Source of the DNA: an uncultured bacterium
Lineage (GTDB): Bacteria > Verrucomicrobiota > Lentisphaeria > Victivallales > Victivallaceae
Assembly: GCA_900551245.1 (NCBI GenBank)
Contig: URVC01000036.1
Location: 1 to 46,611, forward strand
Direction: 5' to 3'
Length of the DNA stretch: 46,611 nucleotides
Shown one piece after another: positions 7,218 through 16,157 of the stretch. Each line of letters opens with the position of its first letter. Within the stretch, counting starts at the first letter, position 1. Under the pieces are notes generated by a model. It saw only the letters and a program-made list of their open reading frames with translations. It was not told where the DNA came from and searched no databases. Position numbers and translations under genes: made by a program.

Positions 7218-9878
7218 TCAGAACTCCATCTGCTGGCCCAGCGTTCCTGGCGTACGGATTTCGCGGTCAGCGGCGGTTAAGATTGCATTCTGTCCGGACT
7301 GCAGCGGAGCGGTCAAACCGGTCAGATACGCCATGCAGGTAAAGGATGTGTCGAACTTCTTGTCTTCATCATCGCGTTCAAACTCCAGGCCGATCACCAG
7401 CTCCCAGCAGTGGAAGTTGCGGCTGATCATGAACCCGTGGTTGTCGATGGCCCCCTCCTGGAGATCGTAGGTGATCCGGTAGGTGCCGAACGTACGGCGA
7501 TCCGGCGTCAGCGGAATCCGCATCCCGAAATTCAGCGTCTCGCTGTAGTCGTCAAACGTCTTGTCGAAAAACGACCCGGCCTCCAGCTGCGTCAGCGTCG
7601 ACCCCATCGAATAGGCGCTGCGGGTGCTGTAGGGGCGATGATAGTTGTAGGAGAACGTGAAGTTGTAATCCTCCGCCGGAGAGTAGCTCAACGAAATATT
7701 CCAGCGGTTGAGCCATTTGAGATTGATTCCCGGGTGTCCGGCCGGCCGGCCGCGACGCGTCACCTCCGGCGCCTCCTCGTTGTTGCCGCCGGCATCGATG
7801 GCGAACAGCGTGCTCACCGAAAATCCTTTGAAGGGAGTCGCGGTCAGGATCGTGCAGAATTCGCCCAGATGGTTCTGATGATTATCCGATTTGTTGAAGT
7901 GAATGTCCAGATAGTTCTCCATCCGGAAATAGTCGCGGATCGAATTCCCGGCCCGAGTCTGCAGGCGGTTGTTCACGCCGAGCCGGACGAAGTGCTGTTC
8001 ATCAATCCGGTCGATGTCGTCAAAGTAGTAGAGATGCTCCCGGTTCACCGTCGGCTTGGGGATGAAGGTGTAGTTCACGTAGGGCTGCATCACATGCCGC
8101 AGGCCGTCCAGCACCAGCCAGGTGCTTTTGACATTCTGCCAGGTGTTGTGAATCTTGGTCGAAGCCTCGACCCCCAGTTCCCCGGCGAACCGGACTTTGC
8201 TGCCGCCATCGTCATCGTAGTTGACCACCGGAATCGGCCCGGAGCTCTCCGGATTCGCGGCCCGGAAGAGATTCAGCAACTCATCCTCGCTCACCCTGCG
8301 TTTGGAGGTCTTCGAATAGGCGGTCATCCGGAATCCGGCGCGGGGGACGATCGTCAGCCAGTCAAACCGCAACGGATAGTAGAGGAAATTGACGTTGTCG
8401 AGCCGGAACGATTCGTAATTCTTCAGCACGGAACGATCGAGGAAATCCTGCGACACGTGGTGCTCTTTCCCGTCAAGCCCGAAGTTGCGGTCAAAGTCGA
8501 TCCAGTTCATCTTCAGGTAATCCATCGAGAAATCGCCCTGATAGTACAGATTGGTGCCGAAGAGTTCCTGCCGCGGCACGGAAAGCTGAAATCCAGGCAG
8601 CCGTTCCACCGTCGTATAGAAGCTGTTCACCCGCGGCCGGATATAGAACGAAGCACTGAAATGATCGAACTGCTGCTCCAGCGCCGCATAGGTCGCAGGC
8701 TGAGGATCCGCCGCATACCGCTCATCGAAGAAGTCCCGCGTGAAGTAGAGGTCGCTGCTCAGTTCGAACACGCCGCGGAAATCCAGTCGCGGGGTGATGT
8801 GCGTCACGTTGCTGATCCGGAAGTCATACCGGGCGGAAGGAACCTTCAACCGATAGAGAAAGTAGTCGTCATTCGCATAGACGTCGCTGTCGTAGATACT
8901 GTAAGCGAAAATTTCCGTCCGCGACTCCTCCGTGGCGATCACAGATGTGGCCCCATAGCCGAACCCGCGTTTGGTATAGTAGTCCGCCATCAATTTGACC
9001 GACGCATACGGATATTCCGAAAGGACAAAGTTCTTGTACGCGAGAAGATAGTATCCCCAGGAACCGTTTTTGCCCGCCTGCACGCCGAACAGCCCCGGCG
9101 ATTCATCCTTCGGCTTGTAAAAGACCGGCATCCAGAGCACCGGCACACCGTACACCCGGGCAAAGCCGTTGAAGATCAGGATCGTATGATCGCCGATATC
9201 CTTTTCAATGTTGTCCAGCCCGTAGAACTCGGTGGCATGCGGCGTGAGTTTGGCCTCGGTACAGCTGATCGAATAATGGGCATTGTCGTTTTCCAGGTAT
9301 TCGCAGGCGCTCACCTCGGCGTTTTTCACCACGATGACGCCATCCGGCTTGCGCTCGCCGGTCTCCGCCCGGCAGACAAAGCTTTTGAATTTCAACCGCG
9401 CCTTTTCAAACAGGAAATAGCCGGTTTCCAGATTGCCGACCAGCCGCTCGGCGCGCATGTTGTCGCTGATGCCGGAGGCTTTGACGGAGATCGATTTCTC
9501 GCCCCACACATTGCCGGTGATCCCGCTGATGGAGACCAGAATGTTCGGGGCATTTTCCAGCCGCGCCAGTTTGGCGGCGTCCACACTGCCGGCGGCATTG
9601 ACCCAGCGAAAAAAGCGAATGTTTCCGGTGGCCTCGATGTCTTTGCTTTCCACATTGATCACCGCCTGATCGGCAAAGATTTCGAAGTCGCCGAAAGGAA
9701 CGTAGACGTTCCCCGTGACCACGATGTTCTGGCCGACAATGTTCCAGTTGTCCGCCTTGATCCGCTTGAGCGAACTGAATTTCAGCCTGGAGGTCGGCAG
9801 CTCCGCCGCCTGCACCGCAGAACAGAGCAGAGCCGCCACCGCCAGGGCGATCAGGTATTTCCCTTTTTTCGACAGCAA
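7218..9878 (-). CDS. lptD: LPS-assembly outer-membrane protein LptD (OstA-like), TTG start
   Basis: LptD is the outer-membrane beta-barrel that inserts LPS into the outer leaflet. The 886-residue protein begins with a signal peptide (KKGKYLIALAVAALLCSAVQAA, cleavage near residue 24). An OstA-like beta-jellyroll follows (about 40-170, e.g. IVVTGNVYVPFGDFEIFADQ), then a large region of alternating aromatic strands typical of the barrel, with the conserved-type stretch around VLWMPVFYKP. The start codon is TTG at 9878: AGGAG lies at the right distance and no ATG or GTG is as well placed, and this start gives an intact signal peptide. It follows the dehydrogenase gene by 24 nt and runs directly into hldD. 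The disulfide cysteines of E. coli LptD are not obvious here. Confidence 0.87.
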   Translation of the reverse strand: MLSKKGKYLIALAVAALLCSAVQAAELPTSRLKFSSLKRIKADNWNIVGQNIVVTGNVYVPFGDFEIFADQAVINVESKDIEATGNIRFFRWVNAAGSVDAAKLARLENAPNILVSISGITGNVWGEKSISVKASGISDNMRAERLVGNLETGYFLFEKARLKFKSFVCRAETGERKPDGVIVVKNAEVSACEYLENDNAHYSISCTEAKLTPHATEFYGLDNIEKDIGDHTILIFNGFARVYGVPVLWMPVFYKPKDESPGLFGVQAGKNGSWGYYLLAYKNFVLSEYPYASVKLMADYYTKRGFGYGATSVIATEESRTEIFAYSIYDSDVYANDDYFLYRLKVPSARYDFRISNVTHITPRLDFRGVFELSSDLYFTRDFFDERYAADPQPATYAALEQQFDHFSASFYIRPRVNSFYTTVERLPGFQLSVPRQELFGTNLYYQGDFSMDYLKMNWIDFDRNFGLDGKEHHVSQDFLDRSVLKNYESFRLDNVNFLYYPLRFDWLTIVPRAGFRMTAYSKTSKRRVSEDELLNLFRAANPESSGPIPVVNYDDDGGSKVRFAGELGVEASTKIHNTWQNVKSTWLVLDGLRHVMQPYVNYTFIPKPTVNREHLYYFDDIDRIDEQHFVRLGVNNRLQTRAGNSIRDYFRMENYLDIHFNKSDNHQNHLGEFCTILTATPFKGFSVSTLFAIDAGGNNEEAPEVTRRGRPAGHPGINLKWLNRWNISLSYSPAEDYNFTFSYNYHRPYSTRSAYSMGSTLTQLEAGSFFDKTFDDYSETLNFGMRIPLTPDRRTFGTYRITYDLQEGAIDNHGFMISRNFHCWELVIGLEFERDDEDKKFDTSFTCMAYLTGLTAPLQSGQNAILTAADREIRTPGTLGQQMEF

Positions 9879-9902
9879 GTTAAGATACTCCTGTATTAGG
9901 GG

Positions 9903-11570
9903 TTAATGGCCAACCCCGTACTGTGCGTTGATTTCCGCCTCCGTCGCAACCGAATAATGCCCGCAGCAGTTCAGCGTGCCGGCGATTGCAGGCGACAGAG
10001 AGGCGAGTTCAGAAACCGGCACCAGCGGCATATCCGGGCAGTTCGGCAGAATCACCGTCTTGCCCGGGAACTTCGCGTCGATCACCGCCTGCAGACCGTG
10101 TTTGAGCTCCTTCATTCCGCCGATGGCGGCGAGCGCGGTCACCGGGTTGAGTTTCCCCTGCTCCGCCAGCGTCAGCGTATGGCGGAGGTGTTCGGTGCGG
10201 CTGCCGCTCGAACCGATGTAGCGCTGGCCGCGGTTGACGATGCCGTCGATCGAAAGCACCCCCTCCTTGCCCGCCGGAATCCCGGCGAAAATATTCATCA
10301 ACCCGTCCTTGCCGAGATACCCGGCAGCGTGGCAGAGCACCGGCACCGCCGGCACGAGCATGACGATGTCATCAAATCCCTCCGGTGCAAAATCCCGGAG
10401 CACCCGGTCGAACTCCTCCGGCGACAGTTCCGAAGGGTTGACCGCCTTGAATTCGACGCCGCGGCTCTGAATGGCTTCCCCGAGCTGACGCTCGACATTG
10501 GCGATCCGCGCGGAATCCATGTCGGAGACGAGAATCCGCTTCGGTCCGTTCGGATTCTCCACCGCCAGCTGGGTGTGCATCTGCCCCATCGCGCCGGCGC
10601 CGCCGGGCAGCCAGCAGCAGCCGCCGGGCTTCAATGTACTGCGCACGTTGCGACCGTACGCCGCCGAGAGATCCCTCCCCGGCGCCCCCTGGAAGAAGAA
10701 TCCCTCGTAGTGAATCCGGCCCACATCGAAACTGCCGGAGACTCCGGTGTAGTCGCCGATGAAACTGATGACCGCGCCGCGGTCCGCGAGCCGGGCGACG
10801 GCTTCCGCCGCAGGACCGGTCAAATTGCAGAGGAAAATGTCGTCGAACTTCTCATCCAGATCGAGCTCTTCGACCATGCGAACCGAGACGCCGAGCTCCC
10901 GCTCCAGCGCCTCACCGCAGGCGGCGGAGATGCCGAACCCGGTCACCGCGGCGGGCTTCGCCGCCCGGAGCAGTTCGCCCGCCGCATAGACGGTGTCGTC
11001 GCCGGCGGCAATCAGCACCCGTCCGCCGGAGAGCGGAGCGCGGCGGTTTTCAATCATATAGCTGGCCTGAACACAGGTCCACGGCTCCAGCAGCGCGGCG
11101 ACCGCCGACGGCATCGAATCGGAGATCGGCAACAGATAGCACCCCTCGTCTCCGTTGAGCACCCGCTGATCGAGCACGCTGTACTGCGCCATGCCGCCGT
11201 CGATCGCGTATCCGTAGGCGAACCCCTTGCCGTTCACATAGATGTCGGCCTGAATGATGTAGCGCTGCCCCACATGAAACTTCCCGGTCAGTTTCGCCCC
11301 GACCTTGACGACCGTCATCACCGCCTCGTGCCCGGGAATGATCGGATTTTTGCGGAGATCCTTCGAGATGACCCGGGGATGGGCTTCGCCCGCCCGGATC
11401 AGCTTCACGTCGGAGAAACAGAGGCCGATCGCGTCGATCCGGACCAGGAGCTCGTCGTCGCGGATCTGCGGCACCGGCAGTTCACACGGCTGGTCGTTGT
11501 CGCCGAAATTCTCCATTCCTTCGCCGTAGAGGCGCCAGGCCAGCATCTTCTCCGGAATCGCAAACCCCAT
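9903..11570 (-). CDS. Zinc-type alcohol/polyol dehydrogenase with duplicated nucleotide-binding region (sorbose-phosphate reductase-like)
   Basis: The protein is 555 residues, against about 350 for ordinary zinc alcohol dehydrogenases. The N-terminal GroES-like catalytic domain has zinc-ligand candidates in GLCFSDVKL (Cys), IPGHEAVMTV (His-Glu) and LEPWTCVQ (Glu). Two Rossmann-like segments follow: a degenerate one (GGRVLIAAGDDTVYAAGELL) and a canonical one (LPGGAGAMGQMHTQLA). This resembles the L-sorbose-1-phosphate reductase-like subgroup, so a sugar-phosphate or polyol substrate is likely but unproven. Start at 11570 is preferred because GGGAG lies upstream; a more upstream start would overlap the acyltransferase gene. 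It sits between plsC and lptD in one direction, an odd neighbour for envelope genes. Confidence 0.7.
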   Translation of the reverse strand: MGFAIPEKMLAWRLYGEGMENFGDNDQPCELPVPQIRDDELLVRIDAIGLCFSDVKLIRAGEAHPRVISKDLRKNPIIPGHEAVMTVVKVGAKLTGKFHVGQRYIIQADIYVNGKGFAYGYAIDGGMAQYSVLDQRVLNGDEGCYLLPISDSMPSAVAALLEPWTCVQASYMIENRRAPLSGGRVLIAAGDDTVYAAGELLRAAKPAAVTGFGISAACGEALERELGVSVRMVEELDLDEKFDDIFLCNLTGPAAEAVARLADRGAVISFIGDYTGVSGSFDVGRIHYEGFFFQGAPGRDLSAAYGRNVRSTLKPGGCCWLPGGAGAMGQMHTQLAVENPNGPKRILVSDMDSARIANVERQLGEAIQSRGVEFKAVNPSELSPEEFDRVLRDFAPEGFDDIVMLVPAVPVLCHAAGYLGKDGLMNIFAGIPAGKEGVLSIDGIVNRGQRYIGSSGSRTEHLRHTLTLAEQGKLNPVTALAAIGGMKELKHGLQAVIDAKFPGKTVILPNCPDMPLVPVSELASLSPAIAGTLNCCGHYSVATEAEINAQYGVGH

Positions 11571-11610
11571 TTTTCTGTTCTCCCGTTTTATTTGAGATGG
11601 TAACGCTGAA

Positions 11611-12459
11611 TCAAACTGTTTTCCGGTCATGCCGCCGCCACTCGTCGAGGCGGGAACTGATAAATGCAATAATTTCCTGCTGAAGCGCCTGCCCGTTCCC
11701 CTCGACTTCGCGGGCGGGGCCGAATTCGAACCACACCTCCCGTTCGGGGCGGACCGGGCCGAGATCCCGGAACCGCTTCCCGTTCCCGAGGAAGTCGGTC
11801 TTCAACGCGAATGGCACCACCGGCACGCCGGCGCGCCGGGCGAGCTTGATCCCGATGGAGTTGAACTTCTCCGGATCAAATGTCTCGCTGCGCGTGGACT
11901 GCGGGAAGATGACGATCGAACGCCCGGAGGCGAGCAGAGCGCTCCCCTCTTCGAGCACCGCCCGCAGATCGTCCCGCGGATTCTCCCGCCCGATCGGAAT
12001 CGCACCGAGCGACGTCATGATGTTGCGGAAAAACGGCACCTTCATCAGCGACTGTTTGATGACAAAGGTGAAATCGACCAAACCGCGCATGACCGCATGA
12101 AACAGCGCCGTCTCCAGCAGGCTCATATGGTTGCCGATCAGCACCACCGGCCGCCCCTCCAGGGCGCGCAGGTTGTTCAGCCCCCGGATGTGCACTTTGC
12201 CGCCGCACCGTTCCACCAGGCGGAGGTTCTTGTTGGAGTAGTAGATCTGACGTTCCGCAGTCAGCTTTCCGCGCTTGCCGCACCGGCCGGTCCGGCAGAA
12301 AATCAGGAAATTGTTCCAGTAAAAATACCAGCGGCTGCCCAGCAGCGCCCGGAAAAGCAGAGATTTTGAAACATCCGCCGGAGTGTCATAGGAGTCTCCG
12401 GAAAAAAGATACCGCCCCTGATCCATACAATTCAATGCCGTGTCGATTCGTTCCACCAC
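11611..12459 (-). CDS. 1-acyl-sn-glycerol-3-phosphate acyltransferase (PlsC-like), GTG start
   Basis: This 282-residue protein belongs to the glycerolipid acyltransferase family, which adds the second acyl chain to lysophosphatidate at the inner membrane. The catalytic HX4D/E motif is in IGNHMSLLETALFHA, and the downstream block FPQSTRSETFDPEKF is the substrate-binding motif (usually FPEGTRS). IPIGRENPRDD and AGVPVVPFAL complete the family pattern. The start is GTG at 12459 (a second GTG follows at 12456), because GGGAGG lies 10 nt upstream; the first ATG is 11 codons in and lacks a ribosome site. FPQST in place of FPEGT is also seen in related lyso-lipid acyltransferases, so the exact acceptor is uncertain. 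It is 40 nt upstream of the dehydrogenase and probably co-transcribed. Confidence 0.78.
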   Translation of the reverse strand: MVERIDTALNCMDQGRYLFSGDSYDTPADVSKSLLFRALLGSRWYFYWNNFLIFCRTGRCGKRGKLTAERQIYYSNKNLRLVERCGGKVHIRGLNNLRALEGRPVVLIGNHMSLLETALFHAVMRGLVDFTFVIKQSLMKVPFFRNIMTSLGAIPIGRENPRDDLRAVLEEGSALLASGRSIVIFPQSTRSETFDPEKFNSIGIKLARRAGVPVVPFALKTDFLGNGKRFRDLGPVRPEREVWFEFGPAREVEGNGQALQQEIIAFISSRLDEWRRHDRKTV

Positions 12460-12580
12460 TCATTTCGCGCCTCCCTTTGAAGGCACGGCGAATGATAATA
12501 TAACACCACTCCGGAATAAATACAACATTCGCGGAAAGATTTCACCCAACGCGTCCTTCCAGCACTGCGGAGTATTGGTT

Positions 12581-13144
12581 TCACTTCATCAAGAGTCCCT
12601 GAACAAACGTGTAGATCTTCGAATCAATGCCGACGCCCTCCTGCTCCTGCCGGGCGAGAAACTCCGGCAGTTCCCGCAACGGCACCCGGAAGCACTCGAT
12701 CGATTCGGAGTCCTCCGGATGGGCCTCGACCTTCACGCCGCGGAATGCGTCGCCATCCACCTCCATCATGACCATGCTGATCGTCTCGCCGGTCATGCCG
12801 GGCGAACTGCAGGCGGGAGGAAAGGAGCAGAGCACCCGGCCGCGGTAACCGGTCTCCTCGTACAGTTCGCGGACCGCGGTCTCCTCCGCGGTTTCGCCGG
12901 GGTCGATCAGCCCGGCGGGGAACTCCAGCATCCGCTTCCCGGCCGGCGGGCGGAACTGGCGCACCAGCAGGATTTCGTCATCCGGAACAATCCGGGCGAT
13001 GATGAACGCGGCGCCCGTGCCGCCCCGGCGTTCGACGCTCTCCCAGTGGCGGATCCGCCCCCGGTCATCCTGAAACTCCAGCTCCTTCAAAACAAGATAA
13101 CGGCCGGAAGCGAGCACCTTTCCGGACAAAATTTTCTGCTGCAT
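12581..13144 (-). CDS. Nudix hydrolase, ADP-ribose pyrophosphatase-like
   Basis: This 187-residue protein should cleave ADP-ribose or a similar nucleoside diphosphate derivative. The Nudix box begins at GLIDPGET and ends at RELYEETGY, giving the full GX5EX7REUXEEXGU pattern. The upstream FIIARIVPDDEILLVRQFRP and EFPAG segments match the ADP-ribose pyrophosphatase subgroup, as does a glutamate-rich C-terminal half. Start at 13144 is chosen because GGGGAGAG lies upstream; an in-frame ATG 21 codons earlier lacks a ribosome site and lies in an AT-rich intergenic stretch. It is divergent from coaE. Confidence 0.82.
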   Translation of the reverse strand: MQQKILSGKVLASGRYLVLKELEFQDDRGRIRHWESVERRGGTGAAFIIARIVPDDEILLVRQFRPPAGKRMLEFPAGLIDPGETAEETAVRELYEETGYRGRVLCSFPPACSSPGMTGETISMVMMEVDGDAFRGVKVEAHPEDSESIECFRVPLRELPEFLARQEQEGVGIDSKIYTFVQGLLMK

Positions 13145-13196
13145 GACACACACTCTCTCCCCTGTATGGGGATATTTTTTCGTTTTTTCTTTAAAG

Positions 13197-13226
13197 TTAA
13201 CTTGCAAAATGAATATTTCAAGTTAA
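13197..13226. promoter_or_regulatory. 8-bp inverted repeat between divergent Nudix and coaE genes
   Basis: TTAACTTG (13197-13204) and CAAGTTAA (13219-13226) are perfect arms with 14 nt between, inside a markedly AT-rich intergenic region. This is a candidate operator shared by the divergent genes. Confidence 0.35.
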
Positions 13227-13251
13227 AGTAAAAGCAAATCTATCTGATAAT
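13223..13251 (+). promoter_or_regulatory. Possible promoter for coaE-rho
   Basis: TTAAAG (13223-13228), 17 bp, GATAAT (13246-13251). The -35 is only a partial match. Confidence 0.35.
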
Positions 13252-13332
13252 CTCTATTTCCAATCAAATTTATCCCTTTGCGCTTCCGTGTTTTTCTTTC
13301 TCCGGACCGCAGACGGGAGAAGAAGTTTACGT

Positions 13333-13929
13333 ATGATTCTTGGGATCACCGGTGCCTTCGGGTGCGGGAAAAGCTCGGTTCTTGCCGTCTTTTCCGCCCG
13401 GGGCTGGCGGACGGCCGACGCGGACCGCCTCTGCCATGAACTCTATGCCGGCGGCAGTGAACTCGCCGCAGATCTGGTAAAACGCTGGGGAGCGGGCATT
13501 CTGCTCCCCTCCGGCGAAGTGGACCGCCGGAAACTCGCCTCGATCGTCTTTGAGGATCAGGCCGAACTCGATGCACTCACCGCACTGCTGTATCCGCGTC
13601 TGGCCGGGCGGCTCGACCTCTTCATCGACGAATGCCGCCGCGACGGCACCGATGCGGCGATCGAGATTCCGCTGCTCTACGAGGCGGGGCTCGACGAAAA
13701 ATTCGACGCGGTGGCCGCCGTATGGAGCGCGCCGGAGATCCGCCGGGAACGGCTCCGCCGCAAGCGGAACTTCAGCGAAGAGGAGATCCAGCGCCGGGAA
13801 TCGCGGCAGCTCGCCGCGGATCTCAAACTGGAACGGGCCGATTACGGGCTGATCAACAACGGTCCGCCCGAAGAGCTGGCCCGCCAAATCAATCTTCTGA
13901 TCGATCAATTGCATTGTCACAACATATAA
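13333..13929 (+). CDS. coaE: Dephospho-CoA kinase
   Basis: CoaE phosphorylates dephospho-CoA with ATP, the last step of coenzyme A synthesis, in the cytoplasm. The 198-residue protein begins MILGITGAFGCGKSS with the P-loop at residues 7-14. It continues with the CoaE-type DADRLCHELYAGG segment and the lid region RRERLRRKRNFSEEE and RRESRQ. IEIPLLYEAGL corresponds to the family's 'PLL.E' block. Start at 13333 is preceded by GGGAGAAG; an upstream in-frame ATG would add 15 unlikely residues before the P-loop. The gene is 5 nt upstream of rho. The pathway partner panC lies nearby at 18619 but in a separate operon. Confidence 0.9.
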   Translation: MILGITGAFGCGKSSVLAVFSARGWRTADADRLCHELYAGGSELAADLVKRWGAGILLPSGEVDRRKLASIVFEDQAELDALTALLYPRLAGRLDLFIDECRRDGTDAAIEIPLLYEAGLDEKFDAVAAVWSAPEIRRERLRRKRNFSEEEIQRRESRQLAADLKLERADYGLINNGPPEELARQINLLIDQLHCHNI

Positions 13930-13934
13930 GGTAA

Positions 13935-15674
13935 ATGAAAATGGATGAAACCCGCGATCTGATTCCGGACGGCGACGCCGACCGGGAAATCCGTCAAAAC
14001 GACACCCCGCCCCGCCGCCGTGGACGCCGTCCCGGCGTCAAGAACAAACCGGTGGAGGCGGAATTTGATTTCGCCACCCCGGCGGCCGCCGGCGGCGAGG
14101 AAAAACCGGCACGCCGCCAGAACGAGCGGCAGCAGGCCCCCCGGCGGGGCCGGCCCCGCCGTCAGAACGCGGAGCGGCAGCCGGAGCGGCGCAGCGAGGA
14201 GAATGCGGCGGAACCTTCGGCCGAAGAGGTGATGCGCGAACTGCTGATCGAAGAGCTCTCCGAACCGGTGACGTCTCCGGCCCCGGAGGCCGCGGCGGCG
14301 CCGAAGCCGGAAGGACTTCCGGCGGAAGAGCCGGAGAATGCCGCGCCGCGCCATCATAACGGCGGAAACGGCAACGGCAACGGCGGCAACGGCCCCCGCC
14401 GGGACCACATCGTCCCCTCGCTCAACATCTCCGAACTGCAGGAAAAATCGATGCCGGAACTGGCGGTGATGGGGGCCGAACTCGGCATCGAGGGGATCGG
14501 CGCGCTGGAGAAGTCGACGCTGATTTTCGAAATTCTCCGCGCCAACGCCGAAAAATCCGGGCAGATGTACGGCTCCGGCTATCTGGAGGTACTGCCGGAC
14601 GGATTCGGCTTCCTCCGTTCGCCGAGTTACAGCTATCTGCCCTGCCCCGAAGACATCTATCTGAGCCCGTCGCAGATCAAACGGTTCGCGCTCAAGACCG
14701 GCGATTTCGTCGCCGGGCAGATCCGGACGCCGCGCGAGAAGGAGCGCTTCTTCGCCATGCTCAAGGTGGAGAGCATCAACAACGACTCGCCGGAACGCAA
14801 GAAGGAGATCATCCCCTTCAACAGTCTGACCCCCTACTTCCCGACCCAGCGGCTGGTGCTGGAGCGGGATCCGGCCGATTTTTCCACCCGGATCGTCGAT
14901 CTGGTCACGCCGATCGGCAAGGGGCAGCGCGGCCTCATCGTCGCGCCGCCGCGGACCGGTAAGACCGTTCTGCTGCAGAAGATCGCCAACAGCATCCGGG
15001 CGAACAATCCGGAGGTGAAGCTCATCATCCTGCTGATCGACGAGCGGCCGGAAGAGGTGACCGACATGAAGCGCAGCGTCGACGCCGAGGTGGTGAGTTC
15101 CACCTTCGACGAGCCGCCGGAGCGCCATGTTCAGGTGGCCGAAATGGTGATCGAGAAGGCCAAGCGCATGGTCGAATACAAACAGGATGTGGTGATCCTG
15201 CTCGACAGCATCACCCGCCTCGCCCGCGCCTACAACACGCTTCAGCCCCACAGCGGGAAGATCCTCACCGGCGGCGTTGACGCCACCGCGCTGCACAAGC
15301 CCAAGCGGTTCTTCGGCGCGGCGCGCAACATCGAAGGGCACGGCAGCCTGACCATCATCGCCACCGCGCTGATCGAAACCGGCAGCCGGATGGACGACGT
15401 GATCTTCGAGGAGTTCAAGGGCACCGGCAACATGGAGCTGCACCTCGACCGCAACGTCTCCGACCGCCGCATCTATCCGGCGATCAACGTCGAGAAGTCC
15501 GGCACCCGCAAAGAGGAGCTGCTGCTGCATCCGGATGAGCTCAGCAAGGTCTGGCTCCTGCGCAAAGCGATCAACGGCGTTCCTCCGGCGGAGGCGATGG
15601 AGCTGCTGCTCGGCCGCCTGAAGAAGGTCCGGAGCAACATCGAATTTCTGCTGACGCTCAAAGCGGAGAATTGA
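13935..15674 (+). CDS. rho: Transcription termination factor Rho with long charged N-terminal extension
   Basis: Rho is the hexameric RNA helicase that ends transcription. In this 579-residue protein the usual core starts only at about residue 163. It consists of a Rho-N helical domain (SLNISELQEKSMPELAVMG, 162-205), the cold-shock RNA-binding fold (SGYLEVLPDGFGFLRS, about 213-280) and the RecA-like ATPase with Walker A APPRTGKT (337-344) and Walker B LIILLIDERPEEV. VILLDSITRLARAYN and TGGVDATALHKPKRFFGAARN are Rho hallmarks. Residues 1-160 are low-complexity: Arg/Glu-rich with RRRGRRPG and RRGRPRR, then a Gly/Asn run. E. coli Rho is 419 residues, so the extension is the main difference; such extensions occur in other high-GC bacteria. 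It follows coaE by 5 nt. Confidence 0.95.
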   Translation: MKMDETRDLIPDGDADREIRQNDTPPRRRGRRPGVKNKPVEAEFDFATPAAAGGEEKPARRQNERQQAPRRGRPRRQNAERQPERRSEENAAEPSAEEVMRELLIEELSEPVTSPAPEAAAAPKPEGLPAEEPENAAPRHHNGGNGNGNGGNGPRRDHIVPSLNISELQEKSMPELAVMGAELGIEGIGALEKSTLIFEILRANAEKSGQMYGSGYLEVLPDGFGFLRSPSYSYLPCPEDIYLSPSQIKRFALKTGDFVAGQIRTPREKERFFAMLKVESINNDSPERKKEIIPFNSLTPYFPTQRLVLERDPADFSTRIVDLVTPIGKGQRGLIVAPPRTGKTVLLQKIANSIRANNPEVKLIILLIDERPEEVTDMKRSVDAEVVSSTFDEPPERHVQVAEMVIEKAKRMVEYKQDVVILLDSITRLARAYNTLQPHSGKILTGGVDATALHKPKRFFGAARNIEGHGSLTIIATALIETGSRMDDVIFEEFKGTGNMELHLDRNVSDRRIYPAINVEKSGTRKEELLLHPDELSKVWLLRKAINGVPPAEAMELLLGRLKKVRSNIEFLLTLKAEN

Positions 15675-15703
15675 TCCGGCGGAACTCAGGGAAGGTCAGG
15701 ACA

Positions 15704-16033
15704 ATGAGTGAAATCAAGAAAAAACCCACCGTTTCCACCTATCTGTTGTTTTTCGTGCTGATTCTGGTGATTGCGGCGGCGGCGGTTCTGCTGCTGCCGG
15801 TCTACCGCGATTACCAGAAGAAGCAGCAGGAGCTCGCCGCGGTCAAGGAGGAGCTCAACGACAGGAAAGAGGAGAGAACCGAACTCTCCACGGAGGTCAC
15901 TGCGCTCGGGCGCTCTCCCGAGGCGGTGGAAAAGGTCGCCCGGGAGAAGTTCGGCCTGGTCCGGGAGGGGGAAACGGTCTTCCGTTACGACCCTCCGGCC
16001 CGGAGCAATGCCGACGGCGCAAAAGGAAATTAA
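15704..16033 (+). CDS. FtsB/DivIC-like septum formation initiator
   Basis: The 109-residue protein has a short cytoplasmic N-terminus and one membrane helix (about 13-36, TYLLFFVLILVIAAAAVLLL). A Gln/Glu/Lys-rich coiled coil follows (about 38-75), then a C-terminal ARE-KFGLVREGE motif. That arrangement, and AREKFGLV..GE in particular, is the signature of FtsB/DivIC, which bridges divisome proteins FtsL and FtsQ. Start at 15704 is chosen because AAGGTCAGGA precedes it; earlier ATGs overlap the end of rho. It lies 29 nt after rho and is likely co-transcribed with it. Confidence 0.75.
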   Translation: MSEIKKKPTVSTYLLFFVLILVIAAAAVLLLPVYRDYQKKQQELAAVKEELNDRKEERTELSTEVTALGRSPEAVEKVAREKFGLVREGETVFRYDPPARSNADGAKGN

Positions 16034-16063
16034 ATAAAATCGTTTTTTTCGGCCGATTGTGCT

Positions 16064-16093
16064 TTGCATTTGCGCCGGATGTTCATATATTAT
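16064..16093 (+). promoter_or_regulatory. Promoter for the LysM protein gene
   Basis: TTGCAT (16064-16069) is followed by overlapping -10 candidates TATATT (16086-16091, 16-bp spacer) and TATTAT (16088-16093, 18-bp spacer). It lies in an AT-rich gap after the FtsB-like gene. Confidence 0.55.
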
Positions 16094-16157
16094 AGACAGA
16101 GTGTTGTTTTCTCAATGCGTTCCTGTTCATAAAACTGTTTCCCGGGAGGAAGTTGAC

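Noticed and set aside
7410..9899. 829-codon open frame on the plus strand opposite lptD
   Set aside because: It is the complement of a well-supported lptD gene; its peptide is Arg/Val/His-rich without domains, as expected for an antisense shadow in GC-rich DNA.
13917..15530. 537-codon minus-strand open frame opposite rho
   Set aside because: The Rho motifs on the plus strand are unmistakable; the opposite frame is a compositional artefact.
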